Assembly (NCBI GenBank): GCA_014376585.1
Contig: JACMRG010000274.1
Span: forward strand, 1-38,557
Direction: 5' to 3'
DNA length: 38,557 nucleotides
Source: Opitutaceae bacterium
GTDB taxonomy: Bacteria; Verrucomicrobiota; Verrucomicrobiia; Opitutales; Opitutaceae
This document shows, piece by piece, positions 1 through 7,900 of this stretch. How positions within the stretch are numbered: position 1 is the stretch's first letter; the number at the start of each line of letters is the position of its first letter. The position numbers were made by a program, and so were the translations under genes. The notes below the pieces were generated by a model. It was not told the DNA's origin, searched no databases, and was given only the letters and a program-made list of their open reading frames with translations.

Positions 1-2
1 GC

Positions 3-815
3 ACGCTCACCATCACCAGCCCCTCCGAAAGTGGCATGGGTGTCCCGCCCACGGGTATCTCCATCCCTCCGCTTGGCACCGGCGTCACGCCCCCGATTCC
101 GTTCTCCGCCCCTGGCTCCACCTTCTCCTTCACCCTCCCGCTGGAGCCCCTCGCCGCCGTTTCGGCGCCCTCCGCCCCCGCCCTCGCCGTCACCGGCTAC
201 ACCGGTCCGCGCCGCCGCCTCCTCGTCGTCGACGACATCGCCGTGAATCGCACTCTCCTCGTCGATCTCCTCACGCCCCTCGGTTTCGAGATCATCGCCG
301 CCTCCTCCGGTCGCCAAGCTCTCGCCTACGTCCCTCAATTCGCGCCCCACCTCATCTTCCTCGATCTGCGCATGCCCGACATGGACGGCCTTACCCTCGC
401 CAAAGAACTCCGCTCCCTCCGCGGCGGCGCCCTCAAACTCATCGCGATGTCCGCCTCCGTCCTCGCCTTCAACCGCGACGACGCCTTCGCCGCCGGCTGC
501 GATGATTTTCTCCCCAAACCCTTCCGCGAGTCCGACCTCGTCGCCCAACTCGCCCTCCACCTCGATCTCACCTGGACCCACCCCGAGCCCTCGGAAATCT
601 CAAATCCTCAAACCCCAACCTCCGCGCCCCGCGCCACGCCCGCAGACCTCGCGCGTCTCCTCGCCGCCGCCGACCACGGCGAACTCTCCGCCCTCCGCCG
701 CCTCCTCGCCGATCTCCGCGCCCGCTTCCCCCAAGACCCCCACCTCCTCGAACTCGACCACCTCGCCCAATCCTATCAACTCGACCAACTCCGCTCCTTC
801 CTCTCCCCGAAGTGA
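3..815 (+). CDS. Hybrid sensor histidine kinase, C-terminal part (5' end outside window)
   Basis: The frame is open from the window edge, so only the C-terminal part is present. The first codons read as the end of a HATPase_c domain, whose closing motif GSTFSFTLPL lies at about 114-143. A receiver domain follows, with the acidic pair VVDD, the phospho-acceptor Asp at codon 363 (FLDLRMPDMDG), MSAS as the Ser/Thr switch, and the lysine in FLPKPF. About 85 residues rich in Ala, Leu and Arg come after it, with no recognised domain. By family knowledge this is the relay end of a membrane or soluble two-component kinase; its sensor input is not visible. The ATPase end carries an in-frame insertion of roughly 25 residues (SESGMGVPPTG... 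up to PFSA) made of a dispersed DNA repeat. The LuxR-type regulator downstream is a likely partner. Confidence 0.85.
   Translation, partial: TLTITSPSESGMGVPPTGISIPPLGTGVTPPIPFSAPGSTFSFTLPLEPLAAVSAPSAPALAVTGYTGPRRRLLVVDDIAVNRTLLVDLLTPLGFEIIAASSGRQALAYVPQFAPHLIFLDLRMPDMDGLTLAKELRSLRGGALKLIAMSASVLAFNRDDAFAAGCDDFLPKPFRESDLVAQLALHLDLTWTHPEPSEISNPQTPTSAPRATPADLARLLAAADHGELSALRRLLADLRARFPQDPHLLELDHLAQSYQLDQLRSFLSPK
25..54 (+). repeat. Dispersed REP-like repeat, copy A, inside the kinase gene
   Basis: It begins CCGAAAGTGG and continues into a short hairpin (TGGG, loop, CCCA). The same ten-base start followed by a hairpin occurs at 2116 and 14601. Here it is translated in frame as SESGMGVPP and is followed by two more GxxxPP-like units (GISIPP, GTGVTPP), suggesting several repeat units were absorbed into the protein. 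Confidence 0.7.
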
Positions 816-1181
816 GGTCGTAGAAATCCAGAACCGCGCGCTCCTTTACCCGACTTCTTGGTCTCAGAATTAATCCCCTCCTTCTCCTCCTCCTTTCGTG
901 TGTTTCGTGGTCACTCACTCCCGTTCTTCTGCCCGGCTTCCTAGGTTCTGATTTCATCTCTCCCGCTCTGTTTTCTCCTTTGCCTCCCTTTTCTGTGTTT
1001 TCCATGTCTTCCGTGGGCCCCCTCCGTTCTCCGCCCTCCGCCTTTCGTGTGTTTCGTTTTTTTCGTGGTTACCCTCTCTTCTCCTAGTTCTCGTTCTCAT
1101 TTTCCGCATCTCCGCCATTTGCGTCCTTCCGCGTGATTCGCGGGCCATATCCTCCTTCTCCCTATTTTTTCCCCGCCCCTC
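816..1181 (+). repeat. Non-coding spacer made of pyrimidine-rich CGTGTGTTTCGTGG-type repeats
   Basis: No gene is seen. The spacer is strongly pyrimidine-rich on the plus strand and holds several degenerate copies of one motif: TTTCGTGTGTTTCGTGGT at 894-911, a variant near 992-1018 ending TTCCGTGGG, TTTCGTGTGTTTCG then TTTCGTGGTTA at 1043-1071, and a degenerate copy around 1121-1145. Related copies lie upstream of pyrC, thiL, thrS and the TPR gene at 30136. The last bases (tttttccccgcccctc) lead directly to the start codon of the response regulator, with no clear Shine-Dalgarno. Confidence 0.6.
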
Positions 1182-2090
1182 ATGCCTCCCCCCTCCAAAG
1201 TCCTCGTCGTCGATGACACCCTCGCCAACGTCTCCCTCCTCCTCGACGCCCTCTCCGACGCCGGTTACGAACTCTTCGTCGCCGCCAACGGCCGCGCCGC
1301 CCTCGACCTCGTCGCGCGCACGCCTCCCGACCTCGTCCTCCTCGACGTGATGATGCCCGTCCTCGACGGCTTCGCCGCCTGCTCCGAACTCAAAGCCGCC
1401 CCCCGCCACCGCGACCTCCCGGTCATCTTCATGACCGCCCTCTCCGAACCCGACGAAAAAGTCCGCGCCTTCGCCGCCGGCGCCGTCGACTACATCGTCA
1501 AACCCTTTTACCTCCCCGAAGTCCTCGCCCGCGTCAGCGCCCACCTGCAGATCCGCGCCCTCCAAAAATCCGTCGAGGAAGAACTCGCGATGCGCCTCGA
1601 AGCCGAGGACCAGCTCAGCGCCTCCCTCGACCGCGCCGTCGTCGTCGTCGTCGCCGCCCCCGCCGGCCGCATCCTCTTCTGCACCCGCCCCGCCACTGCG
1701 CTCCTATACCGCCACTTTCCCGCCTTCGCCCCCGGCCAACTTCCCGCCGCGCTGCTCGCGCCCAACACTTCCGCCGAACTCACCACCGCCACCGGCCAGC
1801 TCACCGTCCGCCGTTTCATCGAACCCGGCCGCGACGATTTCATCATTCTCCACCTCGAGGAAAAAATCGCGATCACCCCTGACGCCCTCCGTCGTCTCGG
1901 CCTAACCGCCCGCGAAGCGGAAGTGCTCTTCTGGATCGCGCAGGGTAAGAGCAACCCCGACGTCGCCACGATCCTTACCTTGGGCGTCCGCACCGTGCAC
2001 AAACACGTCGAACACATCTTCGAAAAACTCGGCTGCGAAACCCGCGCTGCCGCCGCCCTCACCGCCGCCGAAATCCTGCGCACGAAGTAG
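1182..2090 (+). CDS. Response regulator, REC - PAS-like linker - LuxR HTH
   Basis: This is a 302-residue DNA-binding response regulator. Residues about 5-120 are a receiver domain with acidic residues D11 and D12, phospho-acceptor D55 in LLLDVMMP, switch T85 and K107 in YIVKPF. A short helix (about 120-145) leads to a middle segment (about 148-225) that resembles a degenerate PAS fold; this is inference. The C-terminal 65 residues are a LuxR/GerE helix-turn-helix (LTAREAEVLFWIAQGKSN, then TVHKHVEHIFEKLG). Family knowledge says phosphorylation of the Asp controls DNA binding and transcription. It follows the hybrid kinase on the same strand after a 366-bp repeat-filled spacer, so the two probably form one signalling pathway, though not necessarily one transcript. 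The target genes are unknown. Confidence 0.9.
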   Translation: MPPPSKVLVVDDTLANVSLLLDALSDAGYELFVAANGRAALDLVARTPPDLVLLDVMMPVLDGFAACSELKAAPRHRDLPVIFMTALSEPDEKVRAFAAGAVDYIVKPFYLPEVLARVSAHLQIRALQKSVEEELAMRLEAEDQLSASLDRAVVVVVAAPAGRILFCTRPATALLYRHFPAFAPGQLPAALLAPNTSAELTTATGQLTVRRFIEPGRDDFIILHLEEKIAITPDALRRLGLTAREAEVLFWIAQGKSNPDVATILTLGVRTVHKHVEHIFEKLGCETRAAAALTAAEILRTK

Positions 2091-2115
2091 CGCCCCACGG
2101 GCGCGCCGCCCGCCT

Positions 2116-2144
2116 CCGAAAGTGGTATCGGCATCCCACCGATG
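2116..2144 (+). repeat. Dispersed REP-like repeat, copy B
   Basis: CCGAAAGTGG is followed by the hairpin ATCGG/CCGAT with a seven-base loop. It has the same architecture as the copies at 25 and 14601, with the stem bases co-varying between copies. It lies 25 bases after the stop codon of the response regulator. Confidence 0.7.
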
Positions 2145-2921
2145 TTCCGAATCCGCCGTAGGGCTGCCGCTCGTCGGCACTCCGCAAATCACAGCTCGCG
2201 GAACAGATCTTCCCTCGTAAAAGAATCCTGAATCGCAGCAGGTTACCCCACTTCCTCATGCAAATGCGCACCACAAAATTTGGGCTTTACGCTGAGGCTG
2301 AGTTACGCCGCTAGGCTTCAATATTAAGAAGATCCACATGACGCCACCCGAGATCCGCGTGCTGCCAATGTCCACAGGTGGATTTTCGGGGCGCTGCGCG
2401 TCTCAATTGCAGGAAGATTTCTTCCTTAATGATCTTCCATACCGCCCAAATGCACGATTTCTCTACCACACTTTTGGACTCAAGTGAGAGCCTAGTGCAT
2501 GGGTTCTTTTTCAGTATCGCGCATCAATTATCGCTGCGGCGACTTTCGTAGGCGCGCAGCGCTTCGATAAGCCTGAACACGACTATCGAGGAGCATTGTA
2601 TTTCGAACCAAGACCCATAAGCGTTTTGTCGCCTCTTGATTTTTTCGCGATAGCCAAAATTTGGCCAAATTTTTCCGGTTTCGGTCGTTCCAAGCATCGA
2701 CTTGATCCAAGTCGGTTCTCCGTTTTTTGTGCAGCCCTTAAAAATGTCAGACGACCGAAAGCCTAAGCGGACGCCAAATTCCACGGCCTTGAGCAGTCGT
2801 ATGTCACCGGAAACCTCTGGGCAAATTATGAAAGCTGAAAACAATCTCGAACATCTGTTGCTCAGCTGTTGCTGCTCGTGCGGCTGATCATTCTGCTGGA
2901 TTGCATTCTCGTCAGCAGAAA
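2145..2921. other. Gene-poor spacer between the response regulator and the IS630 remnant
   Basis: Visibly more AT-rich than the flanking housekeeping DNA and without the codon pattern (G/C in third positions) of real genes here. I see no RNA gene or obvious promoter. One weak reading frame on the minus strand is listed separately. The base composition and the adjoining transposase suggest acquired or decaying DNA. Confidence 0.5.
2524..2844 (-). CDS. Possible hypothetical protein (weak)
   Basis: A 106-residue open frame with an ATG start. I recognise no domain, and the composition is mixed (Ser, Arg, Ile, Lys) with no signal peptide or membrane segment. Codon use lacks the strong G/C third-position bias of the neighbouring genes, so it is either foreign DNA, a gene fragment or a chance frame. 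It lies just downstream of the decayed IS630 transposase on the same strand. No function can be proposed. Confidence 0.2.
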   Translation of the reverse strand: MFSAFIICPEVSGDIRLLKAVEFGVRLGFRSSDIFKGCTKNGEPTWIKSMLGTTETGKIWPNFGYREKIKRRQNAYGSWFEIQCSSIVVFRLIEALRAYESRRSDN

Positions 2922-2970
2922 TCAGTCAGGGGAAAGTCGCGAGCGAGAGGAGGCAATAAGCCAAGCCGAG

Positions 2971-4060
2971 CTAGTGTCCTGAGCGATTAATCCGTGAGCA
3001 AAGTGGCTGGACCTTTCCAAGGATGAGGTCGGCGGAGGCAGTCCAGACGAAGGGCGTTGGATTTTGGTTTCAAGATATTGACGGATGGCTTTTTCCAGTT
3101 CGTCCACGGAGTGGAAGGCACTGCGGCGCAGTCGCTGCTCGGCGATCTTGGCAAACCAGCGTTCGATTTGGTTGCGCCACGAAGCGCCGGTGGGCGTGAA
3201 GTGCTGATGGTAGCGCGGCCGGCGCTTGAACCAAGCGGCCACCTTTGGGGCTTTGTGGGTGCCGTAGTTGTCCAAGACCAGATGCGCGTCGAGGCCGGCG
3301 GGCACCGTCTGCTCGATCTGTTGCAGGGAGCGCAGGAACTCCTGCTGGCGGTGACGTGCGTGGCAGCGCCCGATGGCTTTGCCGGTGGCGATGTCCAACG
3401 CCGCAAACAGCGAGGTGGTGCCGTGTCGGAAGTAATCGTGCGTGCGACGCTCCACTTGGCCCGGGCGCAGCGGCCGGATGGGCTGGCTGCGATCCAGCGC
3501 CTGAATCTGGCTCTTCTCGTCGATGCACAGCACCATCGCACGGGTCTTTTCCGGCGGATTGGGGTAAAGCCCCACGATGTCGCGCACCTTCTCCACGAAG
3601 AACGGATCGCTCGAAAGCTTGAAGTTCTCCTGCAGGTGCGGCTTCAGCCGGAACGCTCGCCAGATGCGCACGATGGCGTTTTGGGTCGGGCCGCTGGCCT
3701 TGGCCATCGAGCGAGTGCTCCCGTGCTTCGCGCCCGCCGGCTTTTTTTCCAGCGTGCGGGTGACCACGGCTTCGATCGTGGCATCCGTGATCTTCCTGGG
3801 TTGCCCCGGCCGCGGTGCATCCCCCAGACCACCCAGCCGGTCGGTCACGAAACGTTGCCGCCACTTACCCACCGTCGCCAGCGTGACCTCGTGCCGGGCG
3901 GCGACCGCCGTGTTGCTCATCCCGCTCGCGCAATCCAACACGATCCGCGCGCGCGCGACGCCGTGCGCTGATCCGACTTCGGGCGCGTCGCCATCGTCGC
4001 AAGCTTCACCGCTTCATCCGCACTCAACTTCAGTTCCACCATCGGTCGTCCAACGGGCAT
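2971..4060 (-). pseudogene. IS630-family transposase, inactivated by two indels
   Basis: The central part (about 3060-3941) encodes a clear IS630/Tc1-mariner type transposase: an N-terminal helix-turn-helix (TVGKWRQRF), the first catalytic Asp in [14 protein letters not shown], the second in [10 protein letters not shown], and a C-terminal Glu region ([10 protein letters not shown]). Both ends are out of frame. At the 5' end the expected start ([19 protein letters not shown] at 4042 or 4060) joins the body only if one CG is removed from the CG run near 3947-3957. At the 3' end, restoring one A in the A4 run near 3067-3070 brings back a typical IS630 tail ([16 protein letters not shown]... SRINRSGH) ending at a stop at 2971-2973. 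The uninterrupted frame runs only from 3941 to 2922. No terminal inverted repeats matching both sides were found, so this is probably a decayed copy; sequencing error at the two runs is possible. Confidence 0.8.
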
Positions 4061-4077
4061 GATCCCGGAAATCAGCG

Positions 4078-4210
4078 TAGCAGTCTGTCGGACTTAGGCG
4101 TCAGTTCAATAGAGCCCTGTCTGTAGCCTCATATTCTCAATTCGATACGACCGTGAAGTCGTATACGCGGCTATAAACGCTTTGGACGTCCTAAGTCCGA
4201 CAGGCTGCTA
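4078..4210. mobile_element. MITE-like element, 129 bp, with TA target duplication
   Basis: Left terminal repeat 4080-4102 (starting GCAGTCTGTCGGACTTAGG) and right terminal repeat 4185-4208 are near-perfect inverted copies, differing by one substitution and one inserted base. TA dinucleotides stand outside both ends (4078-4079 and 4209-4210), the duplication expected of IS630/Tc1-mariner transposition. Inside is a perfect 7-bp hairpin, ATACGAC at 4145-4151 and GTCGTAT at 4158-4164. There is no coding capacity. It begins 18 bp upstream of the IS630 start codon, but its termini were not found at the far side of that transposase. Confidence 0.75.
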
Positions 4211-4338
4211 GCTGACTTATTACACGCTTTAATCACTCAGGACCCTAGCCGCGTAGGGCCATAATCGGGCGACCTTCGGCCCTATCCGTTTCGCGATTCC
4301 CATTGCTACGAGATTTTCCCGCCGGCAGAAACGCGCGC

Positions 4339-5088
4339 ATGATCGACACCGGTTTGCAAATCGCCCCGCCCGCGCCGTCGCGTGGTGAATTTGCCCAGAC
4401 CCAGTGGAGCACGGTGCGTGACGCGCGCACCGATCACGCCCGGCGTCGCGAGGCGCTCGAGGCGCTGTGTCGCACCTACTGGCGCCCCGTCTACAGTTAC
4501 CTGCGCCGACGCGGCCATTCGCCCGCCGACGCGGAGGACACCACGCAGGAATTTTTCGCGCACCTCCTCGCGGGCGATTTTTTTGATCGGCCGGATCCGG
4601 CGCGCGGGCGCTTCCGCGGCTATCTGGTCGGCGCGCTCCGCCAGTTCGTCGGCCACGCGCGCGCGACGGCGGGCGCGCTCAAGCGCGGCGGCGGCGCGAC
4701 CTTCGTCGATTGGGCCGAGCCCGACGCCGAGCGAGACTGCGCCGCCGCCGATCGCGCGCAACTCGACCCGAGCGAGGCCTACGAGCTGTCGTGGGCCGTC
4801 ACTCTCCTCGGTGTCGCGATGCGCCGCCTCGAGGCCGAACTGCGCGCCGCCGGCCGCGCCGCCGCTTTCACCGCGCTGCGGCCGATGCTGCACTCGCCGC
4901 CGGCGCCCGGCGACTACGAGCGTGCCGCCATCACGCTCGACACCTCACGCGCCACGGTGGCCGTCTGGCTCCACCGTCTCACGTGTCGGCTCGCCGAGCT
5001 GGTGAAACTCGAGGTCACGGCCACGCTCGCCGATCCCGCCGAGGCCGACGCCGAGCTGCGGCACCTCCTCGCCGTCCTCCGCCGCTGA
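4339..5088 (+). CDS. ECF-type RNA polymerase sigma factor
   Basis: About 249 residues from the ATG at 4339; an upstream TTG at 4303 is in frame but less likely. The segment EALEALCRTYWRPVYSYLRRRGHSPADAEDTTQEFF is sigma region 2 (core binding and -10 recognition). The C-terminal part (YERAAITLDTSRATVAVWLHRLTCRL) is the region 4 helix-turn-helix, followed by a conserved acidic tail (LADPAEADAELRHLLAVL). This subclass, in my knowledge of Verrucomicrobia and Planctomycetes, is regularly encoded beside a Ser/Thr kinase rather than a classical anti-sigma factor. That holds here: the kinase start lies 11 bp after the stop, so the two are probably cotranscribed. It probably directs RNA polymerase to a small regulon under kinase control (inference). 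Confidence 0.88.
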   Translation: MIDTGLQIAPPAPSRGEFAQTQWSTVRDARTDHARRREALEALCRTYWRPVYSYLRRRGHSPADAEDTTQEFFAHLLAGDFFDRPDPARGRFRGYLVGALRQFVGHARATAGALKRGGGATFVDWAEPDAERDCAAADRAQLDPSEAYELSWAVTLLGVAMRRLEAELRAAGRAAAFTALRPMLHSPPAPGDYERAAITLDTSRATVAVWLHRLTCRLAELVKLEVTATLADPAEADAELRHLLAVLRR

Positions 5089-5099
5089 AGCCATCCGGC

Positions 5100-7790
5100 A
5101 TGAATCCGTCCCCGCCGTCGCCCTGCCCGCGCTGTGGCCGTCCCGCGGCCGTCGCGTTCGATGCCACCGGGGTCTGCGCGCGTTGCGCGGGCGCGCGGAT
5201 TTTTTCCCTCGCGCTGGTCGATCAGCCTGGCTCGACGCCGCCGATGCCGACGACGGGGAATTCCGCCGAGCGCCGGCGCATCGGCCCCTACGCGATTGTC
5301 GGCGAACTCGGCCGCGGGGGCATGGGCGTGGTCTATCTGGCGCAGCACGCGCAACTCGGCCGCATCGTCGCGGTGAAGGTCCTCGCCGACGGAGGCGGGG
5401 CGGCACCGGAACTCGAACTGCGTTTCCTGCGCGAGGCGCAAACCGTCGCGCGGCTCAACCACCCCGGCATCGTGGCAGTGCACGATGCGGGCCGCGAGGA
5501 CGGGCGGGCGTATTTCGCAATGGACTATTTCGAGGAGGGCGACCTCGCACGGCGGCTGCGCGCGCGGGCGTTTGCGCCGCGAGAGGTGGCGGACTTCATG
5601 CGCAAGGTGGCCGAGGCGATCGCCCACAGTCACGCCGCCGGCGTGCTCCACCGCGACCTCAAGCCCTCGAATATTTTGCTTTCGGGCGACACTCCGCACG
5701 TCGCCGATTTCGGGCTCGCCGCCGAACTCGACAGCAGCGGCGGGCTCACCGCCCGCACCGCCGTCCTCGGCACGCCGCACTACCTCGCGCCCGAAGCCCT
5801 GAGCCGCGGCAGCGCCGCGCAGGGCGTGCCCTCCGACATTTATTCGCTCGGCATCATCCTCCACGAGATGCTCACCGGCCGCACGCCGTTCGCCGGCGCC
5901 TCGCCCGCGGAACTCCCCGGCCTCCTCGCCCGCGGCGAGGCGCCCGACCTGCGCGTCCTCGCCCCGCACGTGCCGCGCGATCTCGCGACCGTTTGCGCCA
6001 AGTGCCTCGAATTCCATCCCGCCCGCCGCTACGCGACCGCTGCCGCGCTCGCTGAGGATTTGCGCCGTTTCCTCGCCGGCGAGCCCATCGCCGCGCGCCC
6101 CGTTTCCTCGGCCGGTCAGCTCCTCCGCTGGACGCGCCGCCGCCCCGCGCTCGCCGCGACCTGGATTCTCTCGATTCTGCTCGCCGCCGGTTCGCTCACC
6201 GCCGCCCTGCTCATCAATCGCGAGCGACTCCGCGCCGACGCCGAGGCGGCCCATGCCGCGACCGCCCTCCGCCACACGACCGCCGTGCTCGATTTCCTCA
6301 AGGACGATCTGCTCTCCCAAGCCTCTCTCGCGCAAGGCACCGATCCCGAGGTGAAACTCCGCACCGTGCTCGACCGCGCCGCCGGGATTCTCGACCGGCG
6401 TTTCCCCGATCAGCCCGACGTCGAGCTCGCGCTCCGCGACGCGCTCGGCACCACCTACCTCGGAGTGGGTGCCTATCAGCTCACCTACGACCAACTCACC
6501 CGCGCCCTCGCGCTCGCCCGCGCGCGCCGCGGCCCGGAAGACGCCGTTACGCTCGGTATCGAGGATCGTCTCGGTTCCGCCCTCACGGGCCTCCGTCGCA
6601 ACGCCGAATCCGAAGCGATCAAGCGCCGCCTCCTCGCCATCCAGCTCCGCCGCCTCGGTCCCGACGACCGGGTGACGCTCAATCTCCAAGACGGCCTCGC
6701 CACCGTGCTCGTTTACTCGGGCAAGGAGGCCGAGGCCGAGCCCCTCTTCCGCGCCACCGCCGAGCGCCAGGCCCGCGTGCTCGGCGCCGATGATCCCACG
6801 ACCCTCAACACGCTCGGCGGCCTCGGCGTCGCGCTCACCCGGCTCGGCCGCATGCCCGAAGCCAAGGCCGTCGCGACGGATGTGCTCACGCGCGCCCGCG
6901 CGAAACTCGGCCCCGACGCCAGCATCACCCTTAACGCGATGACGAGCCTCGCCAGCATCCACGGTCGCCTCGGCGAACTCGCTCCCGCCATCGCGCTGCT
7001 CGCGGACGGCATCCCCCGCTCGAAGACCACCCGCGGTGCCGATCACCCCGATACGCTCAATATGATGAACTCGCTTTCGGTCTGGTATCTCCGCCAGCGC
7101 CGCTTGCCCGAGGCGTCCGCCTTGCTCGACGAAGTCCTCGCCGCGCGCCTTCGCACCCTCGGCTCCGATCACGCCCAGACCATTTCCACGCAATCCAGCA
7201 TCGCCGGCCTCTATCGCGAACAGGGTCGTTACGACGATGCCGTGCGCCTCCTCGAGAAGGTCATCGGAAAACGCACGCAGCTCATGGGCGCCGAGCACCC
7301 CGACACGTTGCGCGCGGTGAACCTCATGGGCTCGTGCTATCTTGAGCAAGACCGCCGCGCGGAGGCTATCGCCGTTTTCACTCGCGTGCTCGCAGCGCGT
7401 CGCACCGCCCTCGGCGACACGCATCCGGAGACGCTCGATACCAGCCGCCTCCTCGCCATCGGCCTGCTGCGCACCGGCGACCTGGCGGGCGCCGAGCGCG
7501 TGCTCCGCGCCGCGATCCCGTGGCACGACCGCGGCCAGCCCGGCACCTGGCAAACCGCTTTCGTCCGCTGCCAACTCGGCTCCGCCCTCGCGCGCCTTGG
7601 CCACCTCGACGAGGCCGGCCCGCTGCTGCGCGAGGGCTACGACGGCTTGGAGCGCGAAGAGGCGCGCATCCCGCCGGTGGATCGGAAAAGGATCTTCGCC
7701 GAGGCGGCGGGCTATTTCGCGGACTACCACACCGCCGCCGGGCGGTTCGTGGAAGCCGACGAATGGCGGGCGAAAATCACAGCGCCGTAG
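5100..7790 (+). CDS. Transmembrane Ser/Thr protein kinase with TPR repeats
   Basis: 896 residues from the ATG at 5100, 11 bp after the sigma factor gene. It opens with a zinc-ribbon-like pair of CxxC motifs (Cys 9/12 and 26/29). A PknB-type kinase domain covers about 61-325: glycine loop GRGGMG, catalytic Lys near 92 (VAVKVL), HRDLKPSN near 184, DFGLA near 203 and GTPHYLAPE. All key residues are present, so it should be active. One membrane segment lies near 348-372. The rest (about 400-880) is a long series of TPR units of the kind with (H/D)P-x-TL motifs, probably extracytoplasmic and used for protein contacts. By context it likely phosphorylates the neighbouring sigma factor or its partner in response to a signal sensed by the TPR part; this is inference. 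Open frame extends upstream of 5100 but overlaps the sigma gene. Confidence 0.9.
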   Translation: MNPSPPSPCPRCGRPAAVAFDATGVCARCAGARIFSLALVDQPGSTPPMPTTGNSAERRRIGPYAIVGELGRGGMGVVYLAQHAQLGRIVAVKVLADGGGAAPELELRFLREAQTVARLNHPGIVAVHDAGREDGRAYFAMDYFEEGDLARRLRARAFAPREVADFMRKVAEAIAHSHAAGVLHRDLKPSNILLSGDTPHVADFGLAAELDSSGGLTARTAVLGTPHYLAPEALSRGSAAQGVPSDIYSLGIILHEMLTGRTPFAGASPAELPGLLARGEAPDLRVLAPHVPRDLATVCAKCLEFHPARRYATAAALAEDLRRFLAGEPIAARPVSSAGQLLRWTRRRPALAATWILSILLAAGSLTAALLINRERLRADAEAAHAATALRHTTAVLDFLKDDLLSQASLAQGTDPEVKLRTVLDRAAGILDRRFPDQPDVELALRDALGTTYLGVGAYQLTYDQLTRALALARARRGPEDAVTLGIEDRLGSALTGLRRNAESEAIKRRLLAIQLRRLGPDDRVTLNLQDGLATVLVYSGKEAEAEPLFRATAERQARVLGADDPTTLNTLGGLGVALTRLGRMPEAKAVATDVLTRARAKLGPDASITLNAMTSLASIHGRLGELAPAIALLADGIPRSKTTRGADHPDTLNMMNSLSVWYLRQRRLPEASALLDEVLAARLRTLGSDHAQTISTQSSIAGLYREQGRYDDAVRLLEKVIGKRTQLMGAEHPDTLRAVNLMGSCYLEQDRRAEAIAVFTRVLAARRTALGDTHPETLDTSRLLAIGLLRTGDLAGAERVLRAAIPWHDRGQPGTWQTAFVRCQLGSALARLGHLDEAGPLLREGYDGLEREEARIPPVDRKRIFAEAAGYFADYHTAAGRFVEADEWRAKITAP

Positions 7791-7900
7791 TCGGGCTCCG
7801 CCCGCCTCGAAAAAAATAGTTTCCGCGGCCTGTAATATTCGACGGCGGTTTGGCTAATCCCGTGGGCCGGAGGTTTTCCGGCGTTCAAATTATCCATCCC

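Noticed and set aside
3060-3075. Programmed -1 frameshift at the end of the IS630 transposase
   Set aside because: A -1 slip would restore the tail, but the run is only AAAA with no strong slippery heptamer, and a second indel exists at the 5' end, so decay or sequence error is simpler.
3057-3971. Plus-strand open frame across the transposase
   Set aside because: The minus strand carries all IS630 motifs; the plus frame is its complement.
4078-4210. MITE termini taken as the terminal repeats of the IS630 element
   Set aside because: No matching terminus was found beyond the other end of the transposase near 2880-2970.
4914-7730. Very long open frame on the minus strand opposite the kinase gene
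   Set aside because: It mirrors the GC-rich third-position pattern of the kinase gene; its protein is repetitive in Glu, Gly and Arg, with no domain.
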